Below, one piece after another: positions 33,801 to 46,300 of a DNA stretch of 64,000 nucleotides. The stretch spans positions 35,982,914 through 36,046,913 of the forward strand of contig JARCOQ010000009.1 of NCBI GenBank assembly GCA_029207755.1, read 5' to 3'. This DNA comes from Chamaea fasciata. Taxonomy: Eukaryota > Chordata > Aves > Passeriformes > Sylviidae. Numbering within the stretch: position 1 is the stretch's first letter; each line of letters begins with the position of its first letter. Position numbers and translations under genes: made by a program. The notes below the pieces were generated by a model. That model was not told the origin of the DNA and searched no databases. It saw nothing but the letters and a program-made list of their open reading frames with translations.

Positions 33801-36800
33801 AAATACATTTAATTCCTCATTTTAGACAGAGCCCTTATTTGGTTTGTTTAATCTCTGCAGTTCAGGCAATCTCTTGCACATATATAGACTCACTTAATCC
33901 TTGCCTTCTTCCCTTTCTCTGCCCTCTTCTCACTCCCACACAAAAGCACATGGCTGTACAGACCTGATAAAAATTAACTTTCATGAGCAAGCTACTTTAG
34001 TCTGCAAATCACCCTGAGCAAAATATTGCCAAGTAAGGGACACACTACAATTAAACATTAAGAAAAAGCTGCCCTAAAAAAGTGAAAAACACTTATTAGA
34101 AAGGATAGACAGGAGTCAGGAAAAACTAACTTATAGCAAAATCTGGTTTCTTAAAATAATTAAATTTGAAGCAATACAAAAAGAAAAAAGCCCCCTATTT
34201 CTGTGTTTCCAAATGTCTTCATGTTTGTCCAATTACTAACTCAGATATGGAAACAAACCAATGTATTGCACTTCAACTTTATCCCTGGAGATGCCTCCTT
34301 GAAATAAGATTCAAAACCACAACTTCTCAATTCCTATTAAAAATTCATTTCTTCGGAACACTGTTAGGCAGAACAGTGAGACAAAAACCTCTGAAAAAGA
34401 ATGCACCACCAGAGACGGAAAATTATTTTGAATCTATTGAAAGCATTGATATTAAATCTTGTTACAAGCTGAAGTCTGTAACAAAGAGTATTATTTCCTA
34501 CAGGACACTTAAGGACTGTAGGACACCATGTCTCCATAGATCCGGGAAATATGTTTTTAAAGATACTCCTTCAAAGGATTCATCCAGAGTTTGGACAAAA
34601 CTAGATGTCCAAGTTTCCTGTCTCTTGAAGTAACAAGTAAAAAAAATGTTTTGAAGACTGTTAGGACAATCCTGGAAACATAAGAGCAGTCCACACAACC
34701 TCAAATCGTTCTCTTAAAGGAAAATGCTGGAACTGCAAGTTGTGACAAGGCAAATTTGCAAAACTTAAACATTTCCACAAGTTTTTTCAGCTGTTCTGCA
34801 GTGTTGCTGCAGTGTCCTCTGCTCCCAAAAAACCAGTCTTTCAACCGTTTTTAGCTGCAGCTTAGCAGAGGTGGGAAAAACTGTGTTTTTGCAGACAGAG
34901 CCATCAGCCGAAAGATTTGAAATACTTTTCAAGACATAAATTTCCTCCTCTCTCATTCCCCAAAAGCAGTGTTATAGAGAACCTACGTTATGGAAAACTC
35001 TCTACATACAAACGTCTACACATTAACAGGGAAAGAAAACAAGATTAAGAGAACACTGCAAGGACTGTAAAGTAAGAGAAATTCCCCTACAAATTGTTTT
35101 GGTTCTAATACTACTTCTAGCATGAACAGTTTTTCACTTCTATGATAATATCTTTCTTCATCCCCGGGTTCCCCAAGCATAGCAACAACTTCAGAAAAAT
35201 AAAACAAGCATTGGGTTTTGGTTTTTTTGTTTCGTTTTGTTTTAAAACACAGCAGAACACAACAATATTTTCCCAACTGAGCAAGACAAAGTCACATTGT
35301 TCACTGCCACTCTGCTTTTTCTAATTTCATGGTGTGAGCAAAGGAGATTGCTCTAGCCTGAAAACAGGAGTTATCATCCAGCATCAAACTCAGCTTAAGG
35401 TATTAGGTCACGTCTGTAATGATGATTCAAAGCTGCAGTGATCAATATCACATCACAAGTGTCCAATCCAGAGGGCATTAAAGGATCCTGTTACTGCCTA
35501 TCTGAAGGATCACACCGGAGTTTCAGATGATATCAATGCAAAGGTAGAGAAAAGAGAAAATTCTCACCCCACAGAAGCAGCAAATTGAACTCTCTCTAGG
35601 AAGCTTCAAGCTTCTACTTTATGTGGAAACTATTTTACTGAAATTTGTCATTTCCATGTTAAGACACAAGTTTGTCCCATGGAGGAGAACCCCTTCACAA
35701 CCATCCACCACTACCTGAGGGGTTTTTTTTTCAGATGAGTGTCTAAATATTACACACACAAACAGCTGCAGGTAAACACAGAACTTTGTCAACCCAGCTC
35801 AGCATGGAAGGGAAAAGGAAAAGCAGACACAGGGAAGTCAAAAGTCAAGTAACAAAACTCAAAGCACATTAAAGAGAGCTGTATTTAAGCCAACACAGCT
35901 AAGAACTGGCAGCTGCATAAGATACAGGATTTTGTTCAGCGTTACAAAATGCCAGCTTTTTTCTGCTGATTTACTAGATTTTGTGCAATTCTCTATTTTT
36001 AATATAAAGATAAAGCTCATGAGTCACCCTGAAATCTGCAGCCAGGTTCTTTCACTCCCTCCTTTCCAGAGTGGCAAACATTTCAAATTAAGCTGTAATA
36101 CAAAGAATACTACGTGCACTAAAAGCTGTCTGTTCTTGTGTAGTGTATCAAGGCATGAAAATAGCACAACAGTGTTAAAAAAAAAAAGTGTTCTCTGGTA
36201 CACAAAAAATGAGAATAGGCTAATTTTTACTACAGTGACTTTGCCATAAATCACTTTTTGCCCAATGAAAAATTAAAACACAAAGGGGAAAAAACGGTTC
36301 CCTGTAACTAGAGCAAGATCTACTTGACAAGTCAGTCACATTAGCGATCTTATAGTCAAAAAAGGAACTTTTACCAAAACACAATATTCCGGCCCTGTTA
36401 CACAGAGGGACTATTTGTAGATCTTCCACTGTACTGCAGTCTGAAAACTTTTAATTTCCATTTCTTGCTAAAATTATTTTTTTATCTTGACGTATGTTTG
36501 ACATCAGAGAAATATTGGATGAGTTTAAAGTACAAGTAGGGCTTGTCTGCCCTCCTTTTCCTAAATTTATTCAGCCTTTTCCTTTGAAAACAAACACCAT
36601 TCTACATCTACAAATTCTACAAATCCTGCATCATAAGTCCCACACCTACAACTTCCCCACAATTCCTGTGCAGCTCCATCCTCTACTGCCACAAGTACCT
36701 GGCATCTCTCTGAAGGAAACCATCACTTTTTTGGTTTCCCAATTACTGTCAGTCTTTCACTCCCTGTTCCGATTTAGTGGCACTACCCTTCTAAACTCCT

Positions 36801-37669
36801 ATTTGATTTGGGTCAGTTCTGCCCACTCCTTTTTCCTAGCACATTGTCAGGCTCTTGCTGCTTTCTCTCTCCCCAGTCTAGCATGCATGAGGACCCTTTA
36901 TGCCCAAGATATAACTCAGAGAAGCTTCCTGTCACCACATTTCAGAACCTCCAGAAAACTCACTTGTCATTAGGTGTAGCAGACTTATTCAAAGAGCAAA
37001 ATGAAATCAGAGTTCATTATTTCTAAATATACTTGTGATAGTTTTGATGGTTTTTTTCCACTTCATTCCTCTCCTTACAATCTAAAATATGAAGGTCTTG
37101 ACCTTGTTTTTTCAGTAGAGAGAAAGTTCTTGACTACAAGCACAGTCAAGAGGGCAAAATTTTCCACAGCACATCACTGACAATCAGCAGAAACACACTG
37201 TGCATGTACAACATCAGAATTGTAGGCAATTTCAAACCTTATTCTGCATCCCGACATACGAGTGACACTATACACTGGGCATGAAATGTAAAAATGGCAA
37301 GAACTTTGTACATAAAACGTAGAAGGCCTTTGCCAGGAGTGAAGAGTAAAACTTTGTACAATACAAGCCTCAAATGTAATGATATTTACATGCTAAAACA
37401 ATGACAGCCACAAATGACATAACCTTGCTTTTCTGTATTACAGAAACAAAGGTCACTATTCCAAGTGGAACGTGAGAGTGGTCTGGCTGAAAAATCTATC
37501 ACCTCACTGACCTCCACGGTTGATTTAACTGATTTGGAAGGCTAGATGAGTGCCCCATACAACACCAAGTCTGAGGGCATCCATCCTAAAGCTGTTTGCT
37601 CGCAGAGAACAACCCCCCTGAGCAGACAAAACCATTCATGTGTCAACAGTACATGGTACCTGCACTCCC

Positions 37670-38265
37670 CAAATACAGCAGCCAACAAGGGCCAGGTGGA
37701 TTTGGAAGAGAACATGAGTAGTCCAGCTTCCAGGACTGCAGGACACATGGAAGTGAGACCACCCCCAAACAAGCTCAAAATCAATTTCTAAGAGAAAAAC
37801 GGGTAGTCTATCTTCCAGGATTGCAGACACATGAAAGGGAGAGCCCCTAAACAAGCTCAAGATCCAGTTTTTGGAGAAAAAAGGGTACTCAAACCACCAT
37901 GACTGCAGACATACATTAGTGAGACCACCCCAAACCAATTCCAGTTTTATCTGAAGGAGAATATCAGGTGGTCAAGCTTCCAGGAATGGAGATACATGAA
38001 AGTGAGATGCCAACAAACAAGCTCAGGGTCCAAATGTAGGAGAAAAAAGGGTAGTCAAGCTACCTAGACAGCAAATAGATCAAAGTGGCACCACCCCCCA
38101 ACAAGCTCAAAGTTTAACTCTAGGAGAAAAAAGGGTAGTCAACATTCTAGAACTGCAGACACATGAAAGTGAGACCACCACGAAACAACCTCAAGGTCCA
38201 AATGAGGCAGAAAAAAGATTAGTCAAGCTTCCAGGACTGCAGACACATCAAAGTGAGACCACACC
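37670..38265 (+). repeat. Tandem array C, first block, about 84 bp units
   Basis: Roughly seven head-to-tail units built on AAACAAGCTCAAGGTCC, a purine-rich GGAGAAAAAAGGGTAGTCA, then AGCTTCCAGGACTGCAGACACAT and GAAAGTGAGACCACC. Copies are diverged. The block is cut at its right end by an LTR-like insertion. Confidence 0.9.
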
Positions 38266-39056
38266 TGTTATGACTGGGCCAGGAGACAAATCTCCCTTTA
38301 AATGCCTGTATTAGGACAGCTTTGGGTGGGGGACCCAAGGGGTCACACACACCGCCACTGCTCCCTGGAGCGATGAGGACGAGGAGGTGAAACAGCTTTG
38401 CCAGGTGCCTGACAGAGCCGGGGCTTCCGTCCCCACGAGAGCCGCAGGAAAGCACTAGCTCGTTGACAAGTCGAGGGCAGTCACGCAGAGAGGGCACTAT
38501 TTGACTTATGGTGACAAGACACAGAGCCCCAGCAAGTAGCCCGATGTTTTCCCTGCTCACTTGTGTAGTTCGGAGTCCTGTCTGGCTAATGGCTCACCGG
38601 CTCTAGGGGTTTTTAGGTGTCCACTCCACTTCCAGTGGGCACTGCAGTCCCAGGGAGTTCTCTGGTTTGCGTGTCGCCATCAGGGGTGTGAGGGAAGCAG
38701 CGGAAGCACGGCCCCACGGGAAGGAGACAGTTTCAAAATGGACGCCGGTACGAAATAGGGGGTGAGGGATAGGGGTAAAGGTATACAAATGAACTTATTC
38801 ACATGCAAACTTGGAATGATAACGGATACAAATGAATAAGTCTTTAAATAAGTCTTTAACCTAGTAAACATGGAACAGTAACTTATGCCCCTACGGAATG
38901 GAGCATGAGCAACTACGAGCATTAACAAGGGTACAGGTGTGACGTGGCATTAACAATTGATAGAAACATTTACAACATGGAACACAGTGATTACTTTAGT
39001 ACACACTTTATAAGAATCTTCTGTTTTGAGATTTTATTCCCCATAAAACCCTAACA
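38266..39056. mobile_element. LTR-like insertion inside array C
   Basis: A 0.79 kb segment unrelated to the array interrupts one unit. It begins TGTTATGACTGGG and ends CCATAAAACCCTAACA, so it has TG...CA ends with five-base inverted termini (TGTTA/TAACA), as solo LTRs do. Its left two thirds are GC-rich and its right third AT-rich. I see no clear target duplication, perhaps because the flanking units are diverged. It is not related to the 14-25 kb LTR family. Orientation is not determined. Confidence 0.6.
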
Positions 39057-39356
39057 AGCTCAAGGTCCATTTATAATAAAAAAAAAGGGTAGTCAAGCTT
39101 CCGGGACTGTAGATACATGAAAGTGAGACCCCCCAAAACAAACACAAAGTCCTTTTGTAGGATAAAAAAGGGTAGTCAACTTTCCAGGACTGCAGACATA
39201 TGGAGGTGAGACCACCCTCAAATAGGCTGAAGGTCCATTTGTAGGAGAAAAATGGGTAGTCAAGCTTCCAGGACTGCAGACACATTGAAGTGAGATCCCC
39301 AAAAAGAAGCTCAAGGTCCATTTGTAGGAGAAAAACAGGTGGCAAAACTTCCAGGG
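39057..39356 (+). repeat. Tandem array C, second block
   Basis: Three to four units in the same orientation as 37670-38265, resuming directly after the insertion with AGCTCAAGGTCCA. The block ends at a head-to-head junction near 39356. Confidence 0.88.
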
Positions 39357-39760
39357 TGTTCTCACTTTGATGTGTCTGCAGTCCAGGAGGTTTTTTTTCT
39401 CCAAAAATTGGACCTTGAGCTTCTTTGGGGTGGTCTCACTTCCATGTGTCTGCAGTCCTAAAACCTGACTACTTGATGTTTCCCTACAATAAGCCTTAAA
39501 CTTGTTTGGGGGGGGGGTCTCACTTCCATGTGTCTGCAGTCCTAGAAGCTTGACTACCCTTTTTTCTCCAAAAATTGGACCTTGAGCTTGTTTGGGACTG
39601 GTCTCACTTCCATGTGTCTGCAGTCATGGAAGCTTGACTACCTGTTTTTCTCATACAAATGGACCTTGAGCTTTTTTTGGGGGGTGTCACTTTTCTCTGT
39701 CTGCAGTCCTGGAAGCTTGACTACCATTTTTTCTATTAAATGGGTCATAAGCTTGTTGAC
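39357..39760 (-). repeat. Tandem array C, inverted block
   Basis: Four to five units in reverse orientation: TCTCACTTCCATGTGTCTGC, then AGTCCT, AAGCTTGACTACC, CTCCAAAAATTGGACC and TTGAGCTTGTTTGG. They are flanked on both sides by forward units, so a piece of the array has been inverted in place. Confidence 0.9.
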
Positions 39761-40110
39761 AGCAGACACATGAAAGTGCCACTCCCCTAAGAAGCTGAAG
39801 GTGCAGTTTTTAGAGAAAAAGGGGTGGTCAAGCTTCCAGGACTGCAGACAAATGGAAGTGAGACCCCCAAAAAGAAGCTCAAGGTCCATTTGTAGGAGAT
39901 AAAAGGGTAGTCAAACCTTCAGGACTGCAGACACATGGAAGTGAGACCACCCCCAAACAAGCTCAAGGTCCAATTTTTTTGAGAACAACGGGTAGTCAAG
40001 CTTCAAGGTCTGCCGACACAAGGAAGTGAGACCACTCCCGAACAAGCTCAAGGTATATTCATAGGAGAAAAAAGGGTACTCAAGCTTCCAGGACTGCAGA
40101 CGCATCCAAG
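39761..40110 (+). repeat. Tandem array C, last block
   Basis: About four forward units, ending in CTTCCAGGACTGCAGACGCAT near 40100-40105, immediately before a T-rich tract. Confidence 0.88.
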
Positions 40111-40130
40111 TGGGTTGCTGCATGGGGCAG

Positions 40131-40205
40131 TGTTTTTTTGTTTGTTTGTTTTTCTTTTTTTCCTCCTTTTTTTTTTTTCCTTTTTTTTTTTTATTTCCTT
40201 TTTCT
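40131..40205. repeat. T-rich low-complexity tract
   Basis: Runs of T broken by single G or CC (TTTGTTTGTTTG, then mixed T/C) form a pyrimidine tract between array C and a CR1 scrap. Its open frames are poly-Phe artefacts. Confidence 0.85.
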
Positions 40206-40207
40206 TT

Positions 40208-40355
40208 CCCAACAACCTTCTGGAGTGCTACAGGCCGAGGGCAGAATTGCTGGACAATGCCCAGTCAAAAAGGGACCTGGGGGGTGCTTGTTACAGCAGC
40301 TGAACATGATCCAGCACTGTGCCCTCGTGGCTACGAAGGCCAACAGACTTTTGCA
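40208..40355 (+). mobile_element. CR1 LINE fragment
   Basis: The segment GGGACCTGGGGGGTGCTTG, then CAGCAGCTGAACATGA and GCCCTCGTGGCTACGAAGGC, matches the same stretch of CR1 ORF2 seen (reverse) near 63300-63400 in this window. About 150 bp only, plus orientation, truncated at both ends. Confidence 0.75.
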
Positions 40356-43300
40356 AATATTAAGAATATGCTAAATTTTATTCAGAAAACATTTCCTTCC
40401 AAGTCAATATAAAATAAAATATAACAGTGTTAAGCAACTTTTGAAAACCTATAACTAAAGCTCCCAAGGTTTTATTACTTTTTATTACTGAGCTTTTAAC
40501 AGAGCTGTTCCAACATTCCATAAGTCTTTGCCTGAGATTTTATCTTGCCCTCATTTACATGGAATGAAATTCAGGAGGATCAGAAGTTGTTACACGAGTC
40601 ACAGAAAGGCCACTATTCCCAAAATAACGCAGAGTTTTTAGGCTGCTTCTCATGTACCCCCAGGAAATATGCAAGAGTCTGGTTTAATAAGCCAGAGCAT
40701 TAACTAGAAGCATGACATGTAAGATTTGATCTCTTCCCCTTTCCCTCCTCCTACATTTGACAGTCTGGAACTGGGAGAGTGGCAGGGTTGCCCTCTTTAA
40801 AGTTTCACTGAAATGAAGTACACAAAAAAAGCTCCCATTTTTATGAAACCACATTCCCCCACTCCAGATAAATCCTGTTTCACCAGAAAACCTCTGGTCA
40901 GCTCCTTTCGTACATCCATTCTATGGGATATCTGCTTACTGGTCCAGAAGCACTCTGGACTGATGAGGTAAAACAGGTAAGAGAGGAGATCACAAAGACT
41001 TAGTAAAGGAAGACCTTGCCAACCCATTTGAAGAGTTAGACATAACTAACAGCATCTCCCACGTGAGCATCAATTAAGAAGTGACAAAGGGACAACACCT
41101 GAAAAAAAGCCTTCAGCAGACTTTGCCTGTCAGCCCCATCAGGCTCACTAACATCATTTTCATAAGGAGGACAACTTGTATTCAAGGTTGCTTCCTGAAC
41201 TCGCTTATCCAAACTGTCTGACCTGCAAAGGTGATGGCTTTGTTGTCACTGACCACATCAGCTGTTCTGATGGATCACTAAGCTCTCCAGCAGCTTCCCA
41301 GTATTTTTAATAGGCACATAAATGGGCAAATAAGCTACAATAAAAATTTTAAAACAAACAAACAAACAAACCACAAACAAACCATGGAGAATCTTTGAAC
41401 TTCTAAAAAAAGAAGGCAAATTGTTGTTTAAAAACCATAGCAAGCACCCAGTGCCAACCAAACTAATGCTTAGGAAAGCTTACAGAGTCTAAAATACAGT
41501 ATTATTCTGGCTTCCTAATTTAGTGATACAGAGTCAAAGTTTCTATTTGACGTATTCCACATAATTGCACTCAATTGTAGCACTGCCATTTAACAGAAGC
41601 CAAAGATCCAGAAATGGAAAGAATTGCCCAATGTGGTATATTCAAGAATCTCTCCTTATTATTTAGCCAGCTCCATGGCCTATGTTCTCATCACTTATGC
41701 CACGTGTTATATAATGCACTTTGGCTTAGAAAGTATTATCAGGATAGCTCTAAAAGTAGTATTTCTGAAAAGAAAGGGAAGAAGATTAAGACAAAAAAGA
41801 ATGTCTCTTCCAGGTGTTCCCAAACAGGGCCCAACTCTTCTAACAGACATTTCAGTTGGCTGCCTTTACCTTGGATTGGTTTTTAAGCAGAGATACTCAT
41901 TCCAAGCTCTTCACTTCCCTCTAGCTCCAAATAATTTTTTCATTAGTGAACAGGACATTATTTTTATGCAAATCAAAGGCCCAAAGGAGTTTATTTTATC
42001 ACCAATACTTCTATCTGTACAACAGGTATTAAGAGAGCAGTACATCCACCCTAAACCTATCATCAAGGTATCCTGCTGTGCTGCTGATCAATGATACTCT
42101 CTCCAGTTCTGCCTCTCAAACAACACAGGGAAGAGTATTCCCAACAAGCTGAACTTTTTCAGGAGTAAAGTTGTCCTATTCCTTCCAGTAATGATCTCTG
42201 CATCCCTGGTGAGTAACTCACATTTAACCGGCAGCATTCTGGGCTGCTCCTATTAACTGCAACAGCCTGAACAGCTTGAACCTCAACAAAATGTGCAGTA
42301 AACGACTGAGCTAATTTAACCTCATTAATCCTCAAACCAATAGAATAATTTGATGTCCACACAGAAGCTTGTGCACCGCCTCCAACATAAACATGGCCCT
42401 GCAGGAAACCCACACCAAAAATGTGCTGCAGCCCTGCTGCCAGAGCTACCGGGGCTGGGAGAATCACTGCACAGTCTCTGAGCCCCCTCGCCAGCTGCAC
42501 GGCATGAGTCACACACTTTGTTTGCTCTTGTTAACAGTCAAGGGGTTGTTTCCAAACTGGATGTATCCTGACATCTCCCCAGTGCTGCAGTTTTATGGAG
42601 GATGCTCCATTTTATCTGTAAACTGTTTACCTCCAGTTTTGACATGAACGCAAAAAGCATTGCTAGGAGAGGCAAACACAGAAAACCAAGCAGCACTGGT
42701 ACTTCTCAGGCAGGTACTTAGCTGAATTTAAGCTCCCTATTAATCATTAATTACAGCAGCATTTCAAAAATTTAGTTTTTGAAATACTTTCAGCACTACT
42801 TAATCACAAAGGATGTAAGGTCTCCCTGAATATTTATGAACATCTACTTTCAGGGAGGCATTTTAAGAAATGTTCTTTATATATACTATTTGTTATTTAA
42901 ATTACTGCTGAAAGCCATGTGCTTTATTTTGTTCAGTACAACACATTTAAAACAATAACATGAGATTTTAATAGCAAAATCACCTAGCCCACAAAACACC
43001 ATTCTACGGTGACTAGGGTGGCAAAACAAGGGTAGTTTCTAAACACAGAAAAAAAGAATTAAAAAGGATTTTTTCTAAGCATGCAAATGCAGGTCTTGGT
43101 ACCACATACAAGAACTTAACTAGCAAAGGAACTTGGTCGTGCTAGAGTTTTAAGTACTGTGGTTTTTTATCAGACCTGGCCTCACTCATGCTTTATGTCA
43201 CTTATAAAATGGAAAAGGGGAATTTTAGGAAAGAAGTAACTCCCTTCAACTCCTAAATGCTGTAACTGAAGCCTTTTAAGTTTCAGTAGCATTTCAGATA

Positions 43301-46300
43301 TACCAGGGCATCCTCAGCTTTACCTTGTTTTTAGGACAAGGTACAGAAACCCACTGGCAGTTAGAGGAGCCACATAATCAGTGTTCACTATTTCTACCAA
43401 CCAAATTATCCTTGATAAATAGATATGACCCAGCATGAAAATTCACTTTTTCCTTCAGCATATTAAAAGTTATTTATTTTAAGGACAAATATATATTTCT
43501 TTCACAACTACACTGCAACACAGACATGAGTCCAACAGCAAAACAGCATAACAAAAATACATCCCCCTAATATAGCATATCCACTGTTTTTTTCTTCATC
43601 AGCCATACAAGATTGATGGAAACAGGAGAGATTTCTCTTTCCTTCTAACACAGCAGGTTAAGTGTCTTGAGAGAAGTCAGATGTCACTACTATCTGCAAG
43701 CACACAAGAAAACAAACTCATGCCAAAAAAAGGGATAATAAAATTAAAGTCTAAATGGAAGTTGAGAGAAAAAAAAGTCCTGCTCCAACAGGTTAATCGC
43801 TAGCTAATTCCTCTTGTGACAAGTAGCTTTAAATAATCATTTCACTTACAAATTCTCCTACAACAAGTTTTCCTTGGAAATGAAACAATTTCTAGAACAA
43901 GCATAACTATCTTTGACCACACAAAACAGCATTACATTTTGAACTACTATAGCAAAAAGTCAACTTTTTAAAAAAGATTTACTAAGAAGACAATTTGAAA
44001 AGTAACTTTACTCAGAAGTGATAGAATCAGCTGTAAATACTGGATGGGAAATTCCTGAAGAGACAAGTTTTCCCTTGGAGTGAAATGAAATACAGCAATT
44101 TACATTTCCCAACAACAATACTGCCTTTCTTTCCAAGTTCATCCAGAAAATTCAGAGTATAAATCAATGGCACAGATTTGGCTCTTACACACACCCAACT
44201 CCCAGGACATTTTGTCATGCTCATCATGCTGCATTCACTGGTTTTCCCAAATATTAATTGCCTTCAAATCTGTCTTCGATATCTGCTCGTGACTTGGGGA
44301 ATTTTGCTTCAAGTTTTAATGTTTGGGATTTTTTTTACATAGGACTATACACCTTAATAATTGTATCCAGGAAAGACTGGATTTGATGCCATTTTTACAG
44401 TAGAACCCAAATTTTCAGTACTTTGTTCCTACTTGTCCATTAACTGTTCATATAACAAAGGACAATAAAAGCCATAAACCTCTTACTTTAGTAGCCTTCT
44501 GGAGGAGTAATTCAATAACTTCTTGCAAAATAAAACAGCAGCTTATAAAAATTAAAAAAAAAAATGTCTTCACCATAGTAATCATTACAGCAGAGCAGAT
44601 GCAACAACTATGCATTTGTTTAGTCCATCTGGACATGGAAAAGGATTAAAACAAGTAGACAGTAGCACAAGTCACCATCACTTATTATTTAAGCCATAAA
44701 CCTAAGCGTACTTCTGTGGGAAAATTAATTACAAATATGGGGGAAATCAGATCAGTCACTATCAGGCAAACTGAGCAGGAAAATACAGCTATGTTGTTCA
44801 CTCCTTATTGAGTCGCAGGATCAAACAGCACCAAGTGCAAGTGAACTGAGGGGGAATTATTATTAGGCCTTTTCATCACTGGAATCATGCTGCCCCAGAC
44901 AACCCCGACTTCTGTGTCTGGGCTAATTACAGACTGTGAAATGTAACAAGGAGACTGCAGCACAGCAACACCTCAGAGGAGGGAGAAAGACAGTTTAAGG
45001 AGGGAACAAGCCAACGAGAAACTTCTGTCCTACAGCTGAAGGAGAAGGAAACAGCCAAGCTAACAGGACACCTGCAAAACAAACAAGGGTCCACACCAGG
45101 CTGTGTGCACACACCTGCATGCACAGTCACACCAGCACTGCCTACTGGAAACACCTTCCCCTGTGATAAAATATCAATGCCAAAGGTCAAAGGCTTTGAG
45201 ACAAAAATATAAATTCAGTGATAAGGCAACTTTTCTAAATCCATTTCACAAATACTTGTTATTTCAAGCCTAAAGTTACAAGTGGTAGGATAATACAGCA
45301 GACTCGAAGATACAGATTTATGCAATTTGCAGTTACTTAAGAAAAGGGCTTATCTATACATGTGTATTTTTACCAAACCCAAGAACTGCAGGTGTCATTA
45401 AGCTACACTAAAAACTGCTTCCGCTTCAGTTAAATCACAGCTATGTCCTACAACTCATGCAGTCTGTTCTACCTCTAGGTCCACTAATGATTGATTTCCA
45501 AATTGTGTCACAACTTCAGGATGGCACAGCATCCAAGTATTACCAACAAATAAATAGTAAAAGCTCTTTTTTTGAAGATGAGACACTAATTTACCAGCAC
45601 ATAATTGTAACTGAGCTGTTTCATACTCCAGCTGAAACACTCCTGGTTTGGTGTTTGTAGAAGACATTCACTGCATATGAAGCTTTACACATCACATTGA
45701 ACTAATTTAACGGTAGGTGAGCACTTCTCTCAAGTTCCTGACTGAACTTCCCTATTAATCAGTTATTTGTCCTTAAAAAATATACACCTGAATTTTACTC
45801 TCCCTCCCAACTCCCATAAAGAGGAGTGGACTAAAACTGGTTATAAAATGTTACTAAGTTTGCCAGCCAGCAAGTATCCAAGTAGCTTAATCATTAAAGC
45901 TGCCGTTCATTTCCACTAACCACATGTATGCTTTCAAATGTCTCAGTCCCAACCGGAAACTGTAATATTTTTACAGACCATAGGAAAGCAAGATGGAAAA
46001 TTACCTGCTGTACACTATGTTTATGCATGTGAACATGGATGACACTGGGCATAACAATGGCAATTCTGTAGTTGGATGTCCTTTCTGCTTGTTCGTGTAC
46101 TCTATACAGCTTCCTTACAAACATGTTAATATAGGGTAGCAGTTAGGTTTAAAATCAGTTGCAACATGGCTTAAGGAACGAGTTATTTTTGTAATCCAAA
46201 CTCACTAGGATCCATGTTTGTAAGAATTTCACAGAAAACTAGACAAGTGTAGATGCACATCAGCAGCTCCACAGCACAAACTGTGAGGAACAAAGGGCAG

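Larger units (their letters stand above)
25570..37669. other. Long AT-rich stretch, no supported gene
   Basis: About 12 kb without a recognisable exon, RNA gene or intact transposon. Open frames are short and unlike known proteins. Composition is uniform, as in a large intron or intergenic desert. Two short perfect inverted repeats near 27.8 kb are listed separately. Confidence 0.5.

Noticed and set aside
40110..40412. Phe-rich small open frames after array C.
   Set aside because: They translate a T-rich low-complexity tract joined to a CR1 scrap.
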